From Sphingopyxis sp. 113P3 (GTDB lineage: Bacteria > Pseudomonadota > Alphaproteobacteria > Sphingomonadales > Sphingomonadaceae), in NCBI RefSeq assembly GCF_001278035.1, contig NZ_CP009452.1:3257501-3321500 (forward strand): DNA of 64,000 nt. Reading direction: 5' to 3'. The position numbers and the translations under genes are program-made. Positions 40,316 through 48,515 of the stretch are shown here, piece by piece (the stretch's first letter is position 1; each line of letters begins with the position of its first letter). The notes beneath the pieces were generated by a model. It was given only the letters and a program-made list of their open reading frames with translations. It ran no database searches and was not told the origin of the DNA.

Positions 40316-41511
40316 CCGACCGGGCTCCGCGGGGGACCACCCTCCAAAAACTGATATCGCGCTTTCATTTCGGAATCACCCTGCTCGCCGTCGCGCTGTC
40401 GGGGATTACCATTCTCCTCGCAGGCATCACCGCGATGCGCGGCCATGCCGACCGCAATATCGAGCTCGCAGCGCAGCTCGGCGCTTATGGTGTCGAGCCC
40501 GCGCTCGTCTTCAATGATCCACAGGCGGCGCGCGATGGGCTGAAACCGCTGACCGATATTCCCGGCATCGCCCGCCTGCGCGTGCTCGACGACCGCGGTC
40601 ACGCGCTCGTCGAATGGAGTTCGCCGAGGCGCGACCCGGCGCCCATCCTCACTCGCCTCTTCTTCCCCGAGCCCTTTGCGCTCACGGTCCGCCGCAATGG
40701 TTCGGCGATCGGCTCGATCGAGGTGTGGGGCGATTCGACCACGCTCACCGGCTATGTCCGCATCGGCCTGCTCGCTGGCCTCGCATGTCTGCTGATTACC
40801 GCGCTGGGAACCATCGCGCTTGCGCGCCGATTCGAGTATGAGCTCGTCAAGCCGCTCAATGAAATTGCCACCGTAGCGCACGACGTGCGGCTCCACCGCC
40901 GCTTCGATAAGCGGGTAAAAAACCTCAGTATCGCTGAGCTCGACCGGCTTGGGGGCGACATCAACGCGCTGCTCGACGAGCTCGATGGCTGGCGGGGCCA
41001 TATGGAGGATGAGCGGGCGGCGCTTGCGCATCGGGCCGCGCACGACCCGCTGACGTCGATGCCCAACCGCTCGGCTTTCGATGAAGAACTCGACTGCCGT
41101 CTCGAAGCGGCGGCTGCCCAGGGTCGCCGATTGGCGCTGCTGTTCATCGACGTCGACAATTTCAAGACGGTGAATGACGGCCATGGTCATGCTGCGGGTG
41201 ACGCCGTTCTCATCGCAATCGCACGGCAAATCCGCGCGGCACTGCGCCCAGGCGATTTCGCGGCTCGCATCGGCGGCGACGAATTCGTCGTGGTCATCGA
41301 CCCGGTCGACCCCGCAGCCCTCCCAGGGGCGCTCGCCGAGCGGATCCACGCCAGCGTCGCGGGGCCAGTCGAACTTCCAGGCGGCGAGTCTTACGACACC
41401 GCGATCAGCATAGGCGCGGCGCTCTACCCCGAGGACGGCCATGATGCGGCGGCGTTGCTGACCGCTGCCGACGCCGCCATGTATGAAGATAAGCTCAGCC
41501 ATCGTTCCTGA
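40312..41511 (+). CDS. yfiN: Diguanylate cyclase YfiN/TpbB-like (CHASE8-HAMP-GGDEF)
   Basis: The 399-residue protein has a first membrane helix (about 20-43), a periplasmic CHASE8-like sensor (about 45-145), a second helix (about 150-172), a HAMP-like linker and a GGDEF domain. The active-site loop is IGGDEF (GGDEF 321-325), and the product-inhibition I-site RPGD (312-315) lies five residues before it, so cyclic-di-GMP feedback is expected. In the YfiBNR system YfiR holds this cyclase inactive and YfiB relieves it. Together they control biofilm formation and motility. It shares its stop region with yfiB (TGATG). Confidence 0.93.
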   Translation: MTDRAPRGTTLQKLISRFHFGITLLAVALSGITILLAGITAMRGHADRNIELAAQLGAYGVEPALVFNDPQAARDGLKPLTDIPGIARLRVLDDRGHALVEWSSPRRDPAPILTRLFFPEPFALTVRRNGSAIGSIEVWGDSTTLTGYVRIGLLAGLACLLITALGTIALARRFEYELVKPLNEIATVAHDVRLHRRFDKRVKNLSIAELDRLGGDINALLDELDGWRGHMEDERAALAHRAAHDPLTSMPNRSAFDEELDCRLEAAAAQGRRLALLFIDVDNFKTVNDGHGHAAGDAVLIAIARQIRAALRPGDFAARIGGDEFVVVIDPVDPAALPGALAERIHASVAGPVELPGGESYDTAISIGAALYPEDGHDAAALLTAADAAMYEDKLSHRS

Positions 41512-42020
41512 TGCGAGGATATGCCGTGACCCAACCCCGCCCCTGGCTTCGCCCGCTTTTTCTGACCTTCCTCACCGCTCTTCTTGCGGCCTGCCAGAGC
41601 ATGCCGGACCCCTCCCCCTTCACCCGGGAGCAGATCGCGGCGCTGCAATCGGAGGGCTTTATCGAGACCGATGAGGGCTGGGAACTGACGCTCAATGAAC
41701 GGCTGCTCTTTCCGATCGACGAAAGCCGGTTGCAGCCGGGCCAGGGCGAGCGCATCGCGAAGCTCGCAGGCCATCTGATATCGGTAGGTATCTCCACTGC
41801 CCGGGTCGAAGGACATAGCGATTCGACAGGGACCGAGGCGCACAACCTCAAGCTCTCCCAGGCACGCGCCGAGGCCGTCGCCGAGCCGATGCGCGCAAGC
41901 GGCATGACGTTCACGCCCGACCAGATCGTGGGCCGCGGCGAGGCCGATCCCTTGTCGAGCAACGCGACGGCCGTGGGGCGTCAGGACAATCGCCGCGTTG
42001 TCGTGATCGTGACGCCCTGA
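41511..42020 (+). CDS. yfiB: YfiB-like OmpA-family lipoprotein
   Basis: The 169-residue protein has a lipoprotein signal with lipobox LLAAC (C28). An OmpA-C peptidoglycan-binding domain follows (GHLISVGISTARVEGHSDSTG and GRGEADPLSSN with the final NRRVVVIVTP). The ATG at 41511 overlaps the yfiN stop, while the GTG at 41526 behind GAGG is an alternative start. YfiB sequesters YfiR at the outer membrane or peptidoglycan in response to envelope stress, releasing YfiN activity. Gene order R-N-B is complete. Confidence 0.9.
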   Translation: MRGYAVTQPRPWLRPLFLTFLTALLAACQSMPDPSPFTREQIAALQSEGFIETDEGWELTLNERLLFPIDESRLQPGQGERIAKLAGHLISVGISTARVEGHSDSTGTEAHNLKLSQARAEAVAEPMRASGMTFTPDQIVGRGEADPLSSNATAVGRQDNRRVVVIVTP

Positions 42021-42203
42021 TCCCGCGCCGCCGAACCGCGCGAGAGGCGCCCCATCGGCACCTCCAAAGAGCGCGCCCGCGCTGGTGACAACCCTTCCGC
42101 TGCTCGTTACAACCTTGCTCGGTGCAGCAAGGACTCGCGACCCAATGACGAGATCCGCGGCATCGCAGCAGGTGCTGCCGGGTCGTCGGCACGGGCTTTG
42201 GCT

Positions 42204-42218
42204 GCACCCCGAGGGTGC
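42204..42218 (+). other. Small hairpin before the AlsS-like gene
   Basis: GCACCC-CGA-GGGTGC is a perfect 6-bp stem with a 3-nt loop, ending 24 nt before the ATG at 42242. The rest of the ~220-bp gap after yfiB contains no gene that I can support. It might be a leader hairpin. Confidence 0.35.
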
Positions 42219-42241
42219 GATGCAAGAGGGGGCGACGACGC

Positions 42242-43888
42242 ATGACAAAAGCATCCGACCTGTTCATCGAATGTCTTGAGGAAGAGGGCGTCGAATATAT
42301 TTTCGGCGTGCCGGGGGAAGAGAATCTGGACTTTCTCGACAGCCTTTCGCGGTCGAAGAAGATCAAGCTGATCCTGACGCGCCACGAACAAGGCGCAGGC
42401 TTCATGGCCGCAACCTATGGCCGCCACACCGGGAAGACAGGCGTGTGTCTTGCGACCCTGGGTCCGGGCGCCACAAATTTTGTCACCGCGGCCGCCTATG
42501 CCCAGCTCGGCGGGATGCCGATGATGATGATTACAGGCCAGAAGCCGATCAAGAAATCGAAACAGGGCCGTTTCCAGATCCTCGATGTCTGCTCGATGAT
42601 GTCGCCGATCACAAAATATACGCACCAGATGGCCTCGGCGGACAATATACCGAGCCGCGTGCGCGAGGCCTTCCGGCTCGCCGAAGAGGAAAAGCCGGGC
42701 GCGGTGCATATCGAGCTCCCCGAGGATATTGCCGACGAACACACCGACAGTACGCCGCTCAAACGCAGCCATTCGCGTCGGCCGACCGCCGACGTCAAAT
42801 CGATCCGCGAGGCGGTGAAGGCGCTTGAAAGCGCAAAATCGCCGGTCCTCGTGATCGGTGCGGGCGCAAACCGCACGATGACGAGCCGTATGCTGCTCCA
42901 GTTCATCGAGAAGACCGGCATTCCCTTCCTCACCACCCAGCTTGGCAAGGGCGTGATTGACGAACGGCATCCGAAATTTCTGGGTTGCGCCGCGCTGTCT
43001 GCGGGCGACTTCGTTCACCGTGCGGTCGAGGCATCGGACTGCATCGTCAACATCGGACACGACGTGATCGAAAAGCCGCCCTTCTTCATGCAGCGTGGCG
43101 GCCCGACGGTGATCCATGTGTCGACCAAGACCGCAGAGGTCGATCCTGTCTATTTTCCGAATATCGAGGTGATCGGCGATATCGCCAATGCGATATGGCA
43201 GATGAAGGAAGATATCGTTCCCAGCGGCGGCTGGGCGTTCGATCATCTGCTCGCCTATCGCAAGGCCGAAGTCGATCATACCGCGCCGCTCGCCATGGAC
43301 GAGCGCTTCCCGATCTTCCCGCCGCATCTCGTGCAGCAAGTGCGCGACGCGATGCCCGACGACGGCATCATCTGCCTCGACAATGGCGTCTATAAAATCT
43401 GGTTCGCGCGCGGCTATACCGCGTGCCGGCCGAACACGGTGCTGCTCGATAACGCGCTCGCCACGATGGGCGCCGGTCTGCCGTCGGCAATGATGTCGTC
43501 GATGCTCTATCCCGATCGCAAGGTCATGGCGATCTGCGGCGACGGCGGGTTCATGATGAACAGCCAGGAAATGGAGACCGCGGTGCGCCTCGGCCTCAAT
43601 CTCACCGTGCTGATCCTCAACGACAACAGCTATGGCATGATCCGCTGGAAACAGGCGAATATGGGTTTCAAGGATTGGGGGCTGACCTATGGCAACCCCG
43701 ATTTCGTCAAATATGCCGAAAGCTATGGCGCCAAGGGCTACCGGGTCGAAAGCGCTGCGCATTTGAAGGACCTTCTTGCCCATACGCGCGATACGCCGGG
43801 GGTGCACCTGATCGATTGCCCGGTCGATTATTCGGAGAACGACCAGATTTTGAACATCGACATCAAACGGCTGTCGAAAGAACTTTGA
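42242..43888 (+). CDS. Acetolactate synthase-like ThDP enzyme (AlsS type)
   Basis: The 548-residue protein begins MTKASDLFIECLEEEG, close to catabolic acetolactate synthases (AlsS). The catalytic glutamate is in TRHEQGAG (E49), and the ThDP motif is GDGGFMMNSQEMETAVR ... ILNDN. No regulatory small subunit accompanies it, which fits AlsS more than IlvB. AlsS converts two pyruvates to acetolactate, but relatives act on other 2-oxo acids. The start at 42242 follows GGGG. The next gene is an aldehyde dehydrogenase 129 bp downstream, so the pair could handle an oxo acid and the aldehyde derived from it. Confidence 0.85.
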   Translation: MTKASDLFIECLEEEGVEYIFGVPGEENLDFLDSLSRSKKIKLILTRHEQGAGFMAATYGRHTGKTGVCLATLGPGATNFVTAAAYAQLGGMPMMMITGQKPIKKSKQGRFQILDVCSMMSPITKYTHQMASADNIPSRVREAFRLAEEEKPGAVHIELPEDIADEHTDSTPLKRSHSRRPTADVKSIREAVKALESAKSPVLVIGAGANRTMTSRMLLQFIEKTGIPFLTTQLGKGVIDERHPKFLGCAALSAGDFVHRAVEASDCIVNIGHDVIEKPPFFMQRGGPTVIHVSTKTAEVDPVYFPNIEVIGDIANAIWQMKEDIVPSGGWAFDHLLAYRKAEVDHTAPLAMDERFPIFPPHLVQQVRDAMPDDGIICLDNGVYKIWFARGYTACRPNTVLLDNALATMGAGLPSAMMSSMLYPDRKVMAICGDGGFMMNSQEMETAVRLGLNLTVLILNDNSYGMIRWKQANMGFKDWGLTYGNPDFVKYAESYGAKGYRVESAAHLKDLLAHTRDTPGVHLIDCPVDYSENDQILNIDIKRLSKEL

Positions 43889-43898
43889 TTTTCCGCTC

Positions 43899-44011
43899 CC
43901 CTCCCGCGAAAGGAGGGCAGCGAGACCTGCCAGCCTGCTGGCTCGTCGCGGCGGCGTGGCAGACCGCGCCGCTGCTGGCCCACCCCCGACCCCTCCAGCA
44001 AGAAGGAGGGG
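43899..44011. repeat. Two C-rich hairpin elements between AlsS-like and aldehyde dehydrogenase genes
   Basis: CCCTCC-7-GGAGGG (43899-43917) and CCCCTCC-8-GGAGGGG (43990-44011) flank a GC-rich stretch. A stronger copy, CCCCTCCCC-5-GGGGAGGGG, occurs at 58081-58103. The 3' arm of the second hairpin holds the Shine-Dalgarno of the aldehyde dehydrogenase gene, so folding could hide it. Confidence 0.55.
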
Positions 44012-44017
44012 GGAGAA

Positions 44018-45457
44018 ATGGAAATGAAACTCAAGGACGTCTACCCGCTCTACCTCAACAACAAGGCGGTGCAGCCCAACACCGACCTTGCCGTCACTGA
44101 CAAGTACACAGGCGAGGTCGCCTTCCGCACCGCGCTTGCAACCCCGGAGGTAATCGACGAGGCGATTGCGGGCGCGGTGCGTGCCGCCGAACCGATGGCA
44201 CGGCTCGCAAGCTTCGAGAAGCAGGATGTCCTCAACCATTGCGTCGCACGGTTCCGGGAACGCTTCGACGAGCTTGCCTATGCGCTGTGCGTCGAGGCGG
44301 GAAAGCCCATCGCTGACGCGGAGGGCGAGGTCACGCGGCTGATCGACACCTTCCGCATTGCCGCCGAGGAGGCGGTGCGCAACTATGGCGAGGTTCAACC
44401 GCTCGACATCTCGGCGCGCGCCAAGGGCTATATGGGGATGTGGAAGCGCGTCCCGATTGGCCCGTGCAGCTTCATCTCGCCCTTCAACTTCCCGCTCAAC
44501 CTTGCAGCGCACAAGGTCGCCCCGGCAATTGCGATGGGCTGCCCCTTTGTGATGAAGCCGGCGTCAATGACGCCGCTGGGCGCGATCATCATGGGCGAGG
44601 TGCTCGCCGAATGCGACATATTGCCCGAGGGCGCGTTCAGCATCCTGCCCGCCACCCGCGACGGCGCAGACCTCTTCACGACCGACGAGCGGCTGAAACT
44701 GCTGAGCTTCACCGGCTCGCCCGGCGTCGGCTGGGATCTGAAAGCGAAGGCCGGGAAGAAGAAGGTCATTCTTGAACTCGGCGGCAATGCAGCGGTGATC
44801 GTCGACAAGGACGCCGACCTCGATCATGCACTCGCCCGAATCATCTTCGGCGCCTTCTACCAGTCGGGACAGTCGTGCATCGGGGTGCAGCGGATCATCA
44901 TCCATGCCGATATTTACGATCAGTTCCGCGACATGCTCGTCGCAAAGACGAAAACCCTCGTCGCGGGCGATCCAAAGGACCGCAAGACCTTCATCGGCCC
45001 GATGATCTCCGAGAAGGAAGCCGCGCGGCTGGCAGGCTGGATCGACGAGGCGGTGGCGAACGGCGCGAAGCTCCTCGTCGGGGGCAAGCGCGAGGGCGCG
45101 ATGCTCGAGGCAACGTTGCTCGAAGGGGTCGACCGCAGCGCCATGGCTTACCGCGAGGAAGCCTTCGGTCCGCTCGCGATCCTCTCCAAATTCACCGACT
45201 GGAATGAGGCCCTCGCCGAGATCAATGACAGCAAGTTCGGGCTTCAGGCCGGACTGTTCACGCGTGACATCAACCAGGTGCTCGAGGCGTGGGACCGGCT
45301 CGACGTCGGCGGGGTGGTCGTGAACGATGTCTCCTCCTACCGCGTTGACAACATGCCTTATGGCGGGGTCAAGGATTCGGGGCTCGGCCGTGAAGGCATT
45401 CGCTTCGCGATGGAGGATATGAGCGAAATCCGCAATCTGGTGATCCGCCGGGTCTGA
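44018..45457 (+). CDS. NAD(P)-dependent aldehyde dehydrogenase
   Basis: The 479-residue enzyme belongs to the aldehyde dehydrogenase superfamily. The catalytic thiol is in SGQSCIGVQ (C287), the base glutamate in LELGGNA (E253), and SPFNFPLN contributes the oxyanion asparagine. It is closest in style to GapN/lactaldehyde/succinate-semialdehyde-type enzymes. The substrate is unknown. GGAGG sits 8 nt before the ATG at 44018, and MKLKDVYP two codons later is an alternative start. It follows the AlsS-like gene on the same strand. Confidence 0.93.
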   Translation: MEMKLKDVYPLYLNNKAVQPNTDLAVTDKYTGEVAFRTALATPEVIDEAIAGAVRAAEPMARLASFEKQDVLNHCVARFRERFDELAYALCVEAGKPIADAEGEVTRLIDTFRIAAEEAVRNYGEVQPLDISARAKGYMGMWKRVPIGPCSFISPFNFPLNLAAHKVAPAIAMGCPFVMKPASMTPLGAIIMGEVLAECDILPEGAFSILPATRDGADLFTTDERLKLLSFTGSPGVGWDLKAKAGKKKVILELGGNAAVIVDKDADLDHALARIIFGAFYQSGQSCIGVQRIIIHADIYDQFRDMLVAKTKTLVAGDPKDRKTFIGPMISEKEAARLAGWIDEAVANGAKLLVGGKREGAMLEATLLEGVDRSAMAYREEAFGPLAILSKFTDWNEALAEINDSKFGLQAGLFTRDINQVLEAWDRLDVGGVVVNDVSSYRVDNMPYGGVKDSGLGREGIRFAMEDMSEIRNLVIRRV

Positions 45458-45535
45458 CCTTCCGCGTGCCCCCCGCTAAATGCTTGCGTGTCCTCCTGCA
45501 CCTGGAGGCGCAGGCGTGTTAGGCGAATAAATCGC

Positions 45536-45579
45536 TTGCCACAGGCGCGCTACAAATGTAGCTAGGCTACAAATGTAGC
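45536..45579 (+). promoter_or_regulatory. BlaI-type promoter/operator with two identical sites
   Basis: Two identical 14-mers, GCTACAAATGTAGC, lie at 45549-45562 and 45566-45579, separated by TAG. Each has the TACA-N2-TGTA core known from BlaI/MecI operators. A candidate promoter, TTGCCA (45536-45541) with TAGCTA 17 bp later (45559-45564), runs straight through the first site, so repressor binding would block RNA polymerase. The region directly precedes the BlaI-like gene. Confidence 0.75.
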
Positions 45580-45595
45580 GCAAAAGGTGATTCGC

Positions 45596-45973
45596 ATGCT
45601 GTCCAGTTTGCCCCCGCGGGAACGCGAAATCGTCGATATCCTTTATGAAAATGGTCCCTCGACCGTGCCGGAAATCGCCGCGGCGCTGAGCGACGCCCTG
45701 TCCGGCTCGGCAATCCGCGCAATGCTGAAGCGGCTCGAGGGCAAAGGCTTTGTCGCGCGCGAGCCTTCCGACCGCGGCTTCCTCTATGCTCCGAGCGTCG
45801 AGGGCAAGGCCGCGAGCAAGTCGGCGCTGAGCCAGGTCGTGCGCGTCTTCTTCAATGGCTCGCCAACGAGCGCCGCTGCGGCGCTGCTCGGCATGCAGGA
45901 TGAGATGAGCGCGTCCGAACTCGACGAGCTTGAAAAGCTGATCGCCGAGGCGCGCGACGCGAGGAGGACATGA
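45596..45973 (+). CDS. BlaI/MecI-family transcriptional repressor
   Basis: The 125-residue protein starts LPPREREIVDILYENGPSTV, the winged-helix HTH of the BlaI/MecI/CopY family (about 5-70). A C-terminal dimerisation part (about 80-120) follows. Such repressors bind TACA/TGTA operators and are inactivated by cleavage or release after signalling from an M56 protease. AAGG at good spacing favours the ATG at 45596 over the GTG at 45587. Two operator copies precede it, and its stop overlaps the start of the M56 gene (ATGA), giving the classical repressor-protease pair. Confidence 0.92.
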   Translation: MLSSLPPREREIVDILYENGPSTVPEIAAALSDALSGSAIRAMLKRLEGKGFVAREPSDRGFLYAPSVEGKAASKSALSQVVRVFFNGSPTSAAAALLGMQDEMSASELDELEKLIAEARDARRT

Positions 45974-47643
45974 TGATCACCGCAACCCTGCTCGCCGGGA
46001 TCGCCTGGAAATCGGCGCTGATCGCCGGCCTTACCCTGCTGCTCCTTCGCCTCGCGCGCACCCGATCGGCCGCAGAGCGCTCCTTGATTGCGCATGTCGG
46101 CCTCGCAGCCCTCCTCGCGCTCCCGGTCGCAGCCTTGCTGCTTCCGATCTGGGCGCCGCTGCCTGCCGCCTGGTTTGCCGAGGCCGCCCCCGCGGCGGCA
46201 AGCGCGCCAGCGGCAGGCTCGGTCGCTGCCGATCTCGCTTCCGTCGCGGTCTCGGTCTCGGGCACGGCCCAGTCCGTCGCCGCGGAGGCCCCGGCGTCGT
46301 GGCTCGCTTCATTGCCCCCGCTCGCCGATCTTGCGCTCCTTTTCTATTCGCTGCCCCTCGCCCTGCTTTTTGCGACGATGCTCGTCGCCGTCGTGCGGCT
46401 GTTCGCCATGCGCGGGCGTGCTGACGTGCTCGTCCAGCCCTCGTGGCTCTCGGCGCTTGCCGAAGCTCAGCGGCGCATGGGCTTCAAGCACGGCACCGCG
46501 CTCCTGGTCAGTGAGGAGCTGCGTTCGCCGATCAGCTGGGGCGTGCTGCGTCCGACGATCGTCCTCAGCCCCAAGGCGGTCGAAGCGGTCAGCGAAGCCG
46601 AAGCGATCATCGCGCACGAGCTTGCTCACGTGGCTCGGCTCGACTGGGCGAAGCTGCTCTCCGCGCGGCTCGCCTGCGCAATATTCTGGTTCAACCCGCT
46701 CGTCTGGATGCTGGCGCGCGAGAGCCACCAGTTGCGCGAGGAAGCCGCGGACGATGCAGTTCTTCTCGCCGACATTGATGGCCCCGACTATGCAACCCTG
46801 CTCGTCGGCGCGGCGCGCCACGACAACAAGGGTACGCTGATCGCAGCGCACGGCGTGGCGCCGGGCAAGAACAGCCTCAAGCGCCGGATTACCCGCGTCC
46901 TCGATACGCGGGCGAGACGCGGCCCGCCCAGCGCAAGCTGGTTTGCAATGACGCTTGCCTTTCTCGCCGGTGTCACCGTCCCTCTCGCCGCCTTCTCGGC
47001 AACGGGCGCGCGCTTTGCGGACGAAAGGGAAAACGCCCTCGCCGCACCTGTGCCTGCCGCGACGCCCATGGCGGCGGCGAGCGCGCCAGGGAAAGAGGCG
47101 CCCGCCACCGCTCAGGCCGGACTGCCGGTCGACCAGCTCGTCAGCATGAAGGCGATGGGGGTCACTCCCGACGATGTGCGCGGAATGCACGGCAACAAGG
47201 GCCTCGACCCCGACGACGTGATCGCGGCCAAGGCCGTGGGCGCCACCCCTGCCTATCTCGGCCGGATGCGCGCCCTGTTTCCGGGCGCAGACACAGATGA
47301 TCTGATCGGTGCGGCAGCCCTCGGAATCGACCCCGGCTACGCCCGCGAGGTGCAGTCCTATTTCCCCGGCCTTGACCTTGACGACCTCGCCGGCATGCGG
47401 GCGGTCGGCGTCACCGGAGACTTCATAAGCGAGACACGCAAGTCGGGCGTGCGCATAGCGGACCCCGACGAGGCGATCGAGCTTCGGGTCACCCGCGGGG
47501 TCAATATCTCGCAGGTGGTCTCGCAGACCCTCGGCACCGCGACGAGTGCAGCCTCGACAAATGCCCGCAGCAAGGGCCCCGGATCGCGCACCGAAACCCC
47601 TGAGCCACCTGCCCCCCCGCAGCCGCCCGCAACGAACGACTGA
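45970..47643 (+). CDS. M56 (BlaR1-like) membrane metallopeptidase with C-terminal repeat domain
   Basis: The 557-residue protein has two N-terminal hydrophobic helices, more helices near residues 115-145, and the M56 zinc motif HELAHVARLDW (HELAH 216-220) with EEAADDAVL following. A further helix at about 320-340 precedes a periplasmic tail. That tail lacks a penicillin-binding domain. Instead it has Ala/Pro linkers and four repeats of about 28 residues starting at 387, 412, 440 and 468, with the pattern (L)D-x-D-D-(L/V)-x3-(K/R)A-(V/L)-G-(V/I)-T-P-x-Y. It should cleave or inactivate the BlaI-like repressor on sensing a signal, probably through the repeats. Confidence 0.88.
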   Translation: MMITATLLAGIAWKSALIAGLTLLLLRLARTRSAAERSLIAHVGLAALLALPVAALLLPIWAPLPAAWFAEAAPAAASAPAAGSVAADLASVAVSVSGTAQSVAAEAPASWLASLPPLADLALLFYSLPLALLFATMLVAVVRLFAMRGRADVLVQPSWLSALAEAQRRMGFKHGTALLVSEELRSPISWGVLRPTIVLSPKAVEAVSEAEAIIAHELAHVARLDWAKLLSARLACAIFWFNPLVWMLARESHQLREEAADDAVLLADIDGPDYATLLVGAARHDNKGTLIAAHGVAPGKNSLKRRITRVLDTRARRGPPSASWFAMTLAFLAGVTVPLAAFSATGARFADERENALAAPVPAATPMAAASAPGKEAPATAQAGLPVDQLVSMKAMGVTPDDVRGMHGNKGLDPDDVIAAKAVGATPAYLGRMRALFPGADTDDLIGAAALGIDPGYAREVQSYFPGLDLDDLAGMRAVGVTGDFISETRKSGVRIADPDEAIELRVTRGVNISQVVSQTLGTATSAASTNARSKGPGSRTETPEPPAPPQPPATND

Positions 47644-47651
47644 CGCCGGCC

Positions 47652-47667
47652 GCCCGGCCCGCCGGGC
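47652..47667 (+). other. GC-rich hairpin between M56 gene and repeat-protein gene
   Basis: GCCCGGC-CC-GCCGGGC forms a strong stem 10 bp behind the M56 stop. No T-run follows. It sits in the largest gap (119 bp) of this operon and could attenuate transcription into the downstream genes. Confidence 0.35.
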
Positions 47668-47762
47668 GCTGACGAATAGCCCCAACCCCAAGAACGAAAA
47701 ACGCCGCATCAGCGGCGAGCGACGGTGCTCGCCCGCGATCCGCGGCACGAAGGAGACATGCC

Positions 47763-48515
47763 ATGAAAGCCCTGATCGTTACCGCGAGTCTCGCGATGCT
47801 CTCCGCGCTGGCCTCGACGGCTCCGCTGCAGTCCACAGGCGCACCCCCCGTGATGACCGACATCCGCTGGGACATGCTCCCCCCCGAGGGCAGCCGCGAG
47901 ATCGACAATCCGCGCCTGCACATCCGTTCGGATCGATCGAGCAGCACCCTCGCGCTGGATGGATCGCGCCCCGAAACTGCGGCGGCACAGCGGGCGCTTG
48001 CGGGCGCCGCCGGACCGGTCGCCTTCGCTGTGACGCACGAGGCGGGCACGCTCGCCTGCGACGGCCGGCTGTCGCGCCGATACGAAGGCGGGGGCGGCTG
48101 CCGGTTCGCCGCCGCCCCCGGCTTTGAACAGGCGCTCGCTAAGCACGGGATCAGGCCGAGCGATCGAAGTGACCTGCTCGCAATGCTTCTCGCCAATGCC
48201 ACGATCGAGCTTGCCGACGGGCTGTCGCGTGCCGGGCTTCCCCCACAGGATGCGGACGAGCTGGTCGCCGCCGCAGCGCTGCGCGTCACACCCGCCTATG
48301 TCCGCGATCTGCGCGCGGCGCCAATGAAGCTCACCTCGCTCGACGACGTCTTCGCCTGCCGCGCTCTTGGCATAAACGCCGCCTACGTCCGTGAGCTGGC
48401 GGGCGCGGGCTATACCGATCTCTCGCTTGAGGATGTTATTTCGATGAAGGCGCTCGGCGTCACCGGCGACTATGCCCGGCGGATGAATGCAGCCGCGGCG
48501 GAGGTGAGCCAGTGA
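47763..48515 (+). CDS. Exported protein with BlaR-type repeats (function unknown)
   Basis: The 250-residue protein has a signal peptide (MKALIVTASLAMLSALAS, about 20 residues). A region without known domains follows, containing two cysteines in LACDG and GGGCRF (a likely disulfide). Three copies of the repeat found in the M56 tail begin at residues 159, 190 and 220 (for example LSLEDVISMKALGVTGDYARRM). AAGGAG precedes the ATG, and its stop overlaps the TonB-receptor start (GTGA). Shared repeats with the M56 protein suggest that the two interact or bind the same ligand in the periplasm. No function is known to me. Confidence 0.75.
   Translation: MKALIVTASLAMLSALASTAPLQSTGAPPVMTDIRWDMLPPEGSREIDNPRLHIRSDRSSSTLALDGSRPETAAAQRALAGAAGPVAFAVTHEAGTLACDGRLSRRYEGGGGCRFAAAPGFEQALAKHGIRPSDRSDLLAMLLANATIELADGLSRAGLPPQDADELVAAAALRVTPAYVRDLRAAPMKLTSLDDVFACRALGINAAYVRELAGAGYTDLSLEDVISMKALGVTGDYARRMNAAAAEVSQ

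Noticed and set aside
42107..44512. An 801-codon minus-strand open frame
   Set aside because: It is antisense to the AlsS-like gene and the start of the aldehyde dehydrogenase gene. It shows no domain and has low-complexity His/Arg/Asp composition.
45970..47643. Calling the M56 protein a beta-lactam sensor (BlaR1/MecR1)
   Set aside because: The C-terminal penicillin-binding domain with its SxxK and KTG motifs is missing and replaced by repeats. No beta-lactamase or PBP gene lies in the operon.
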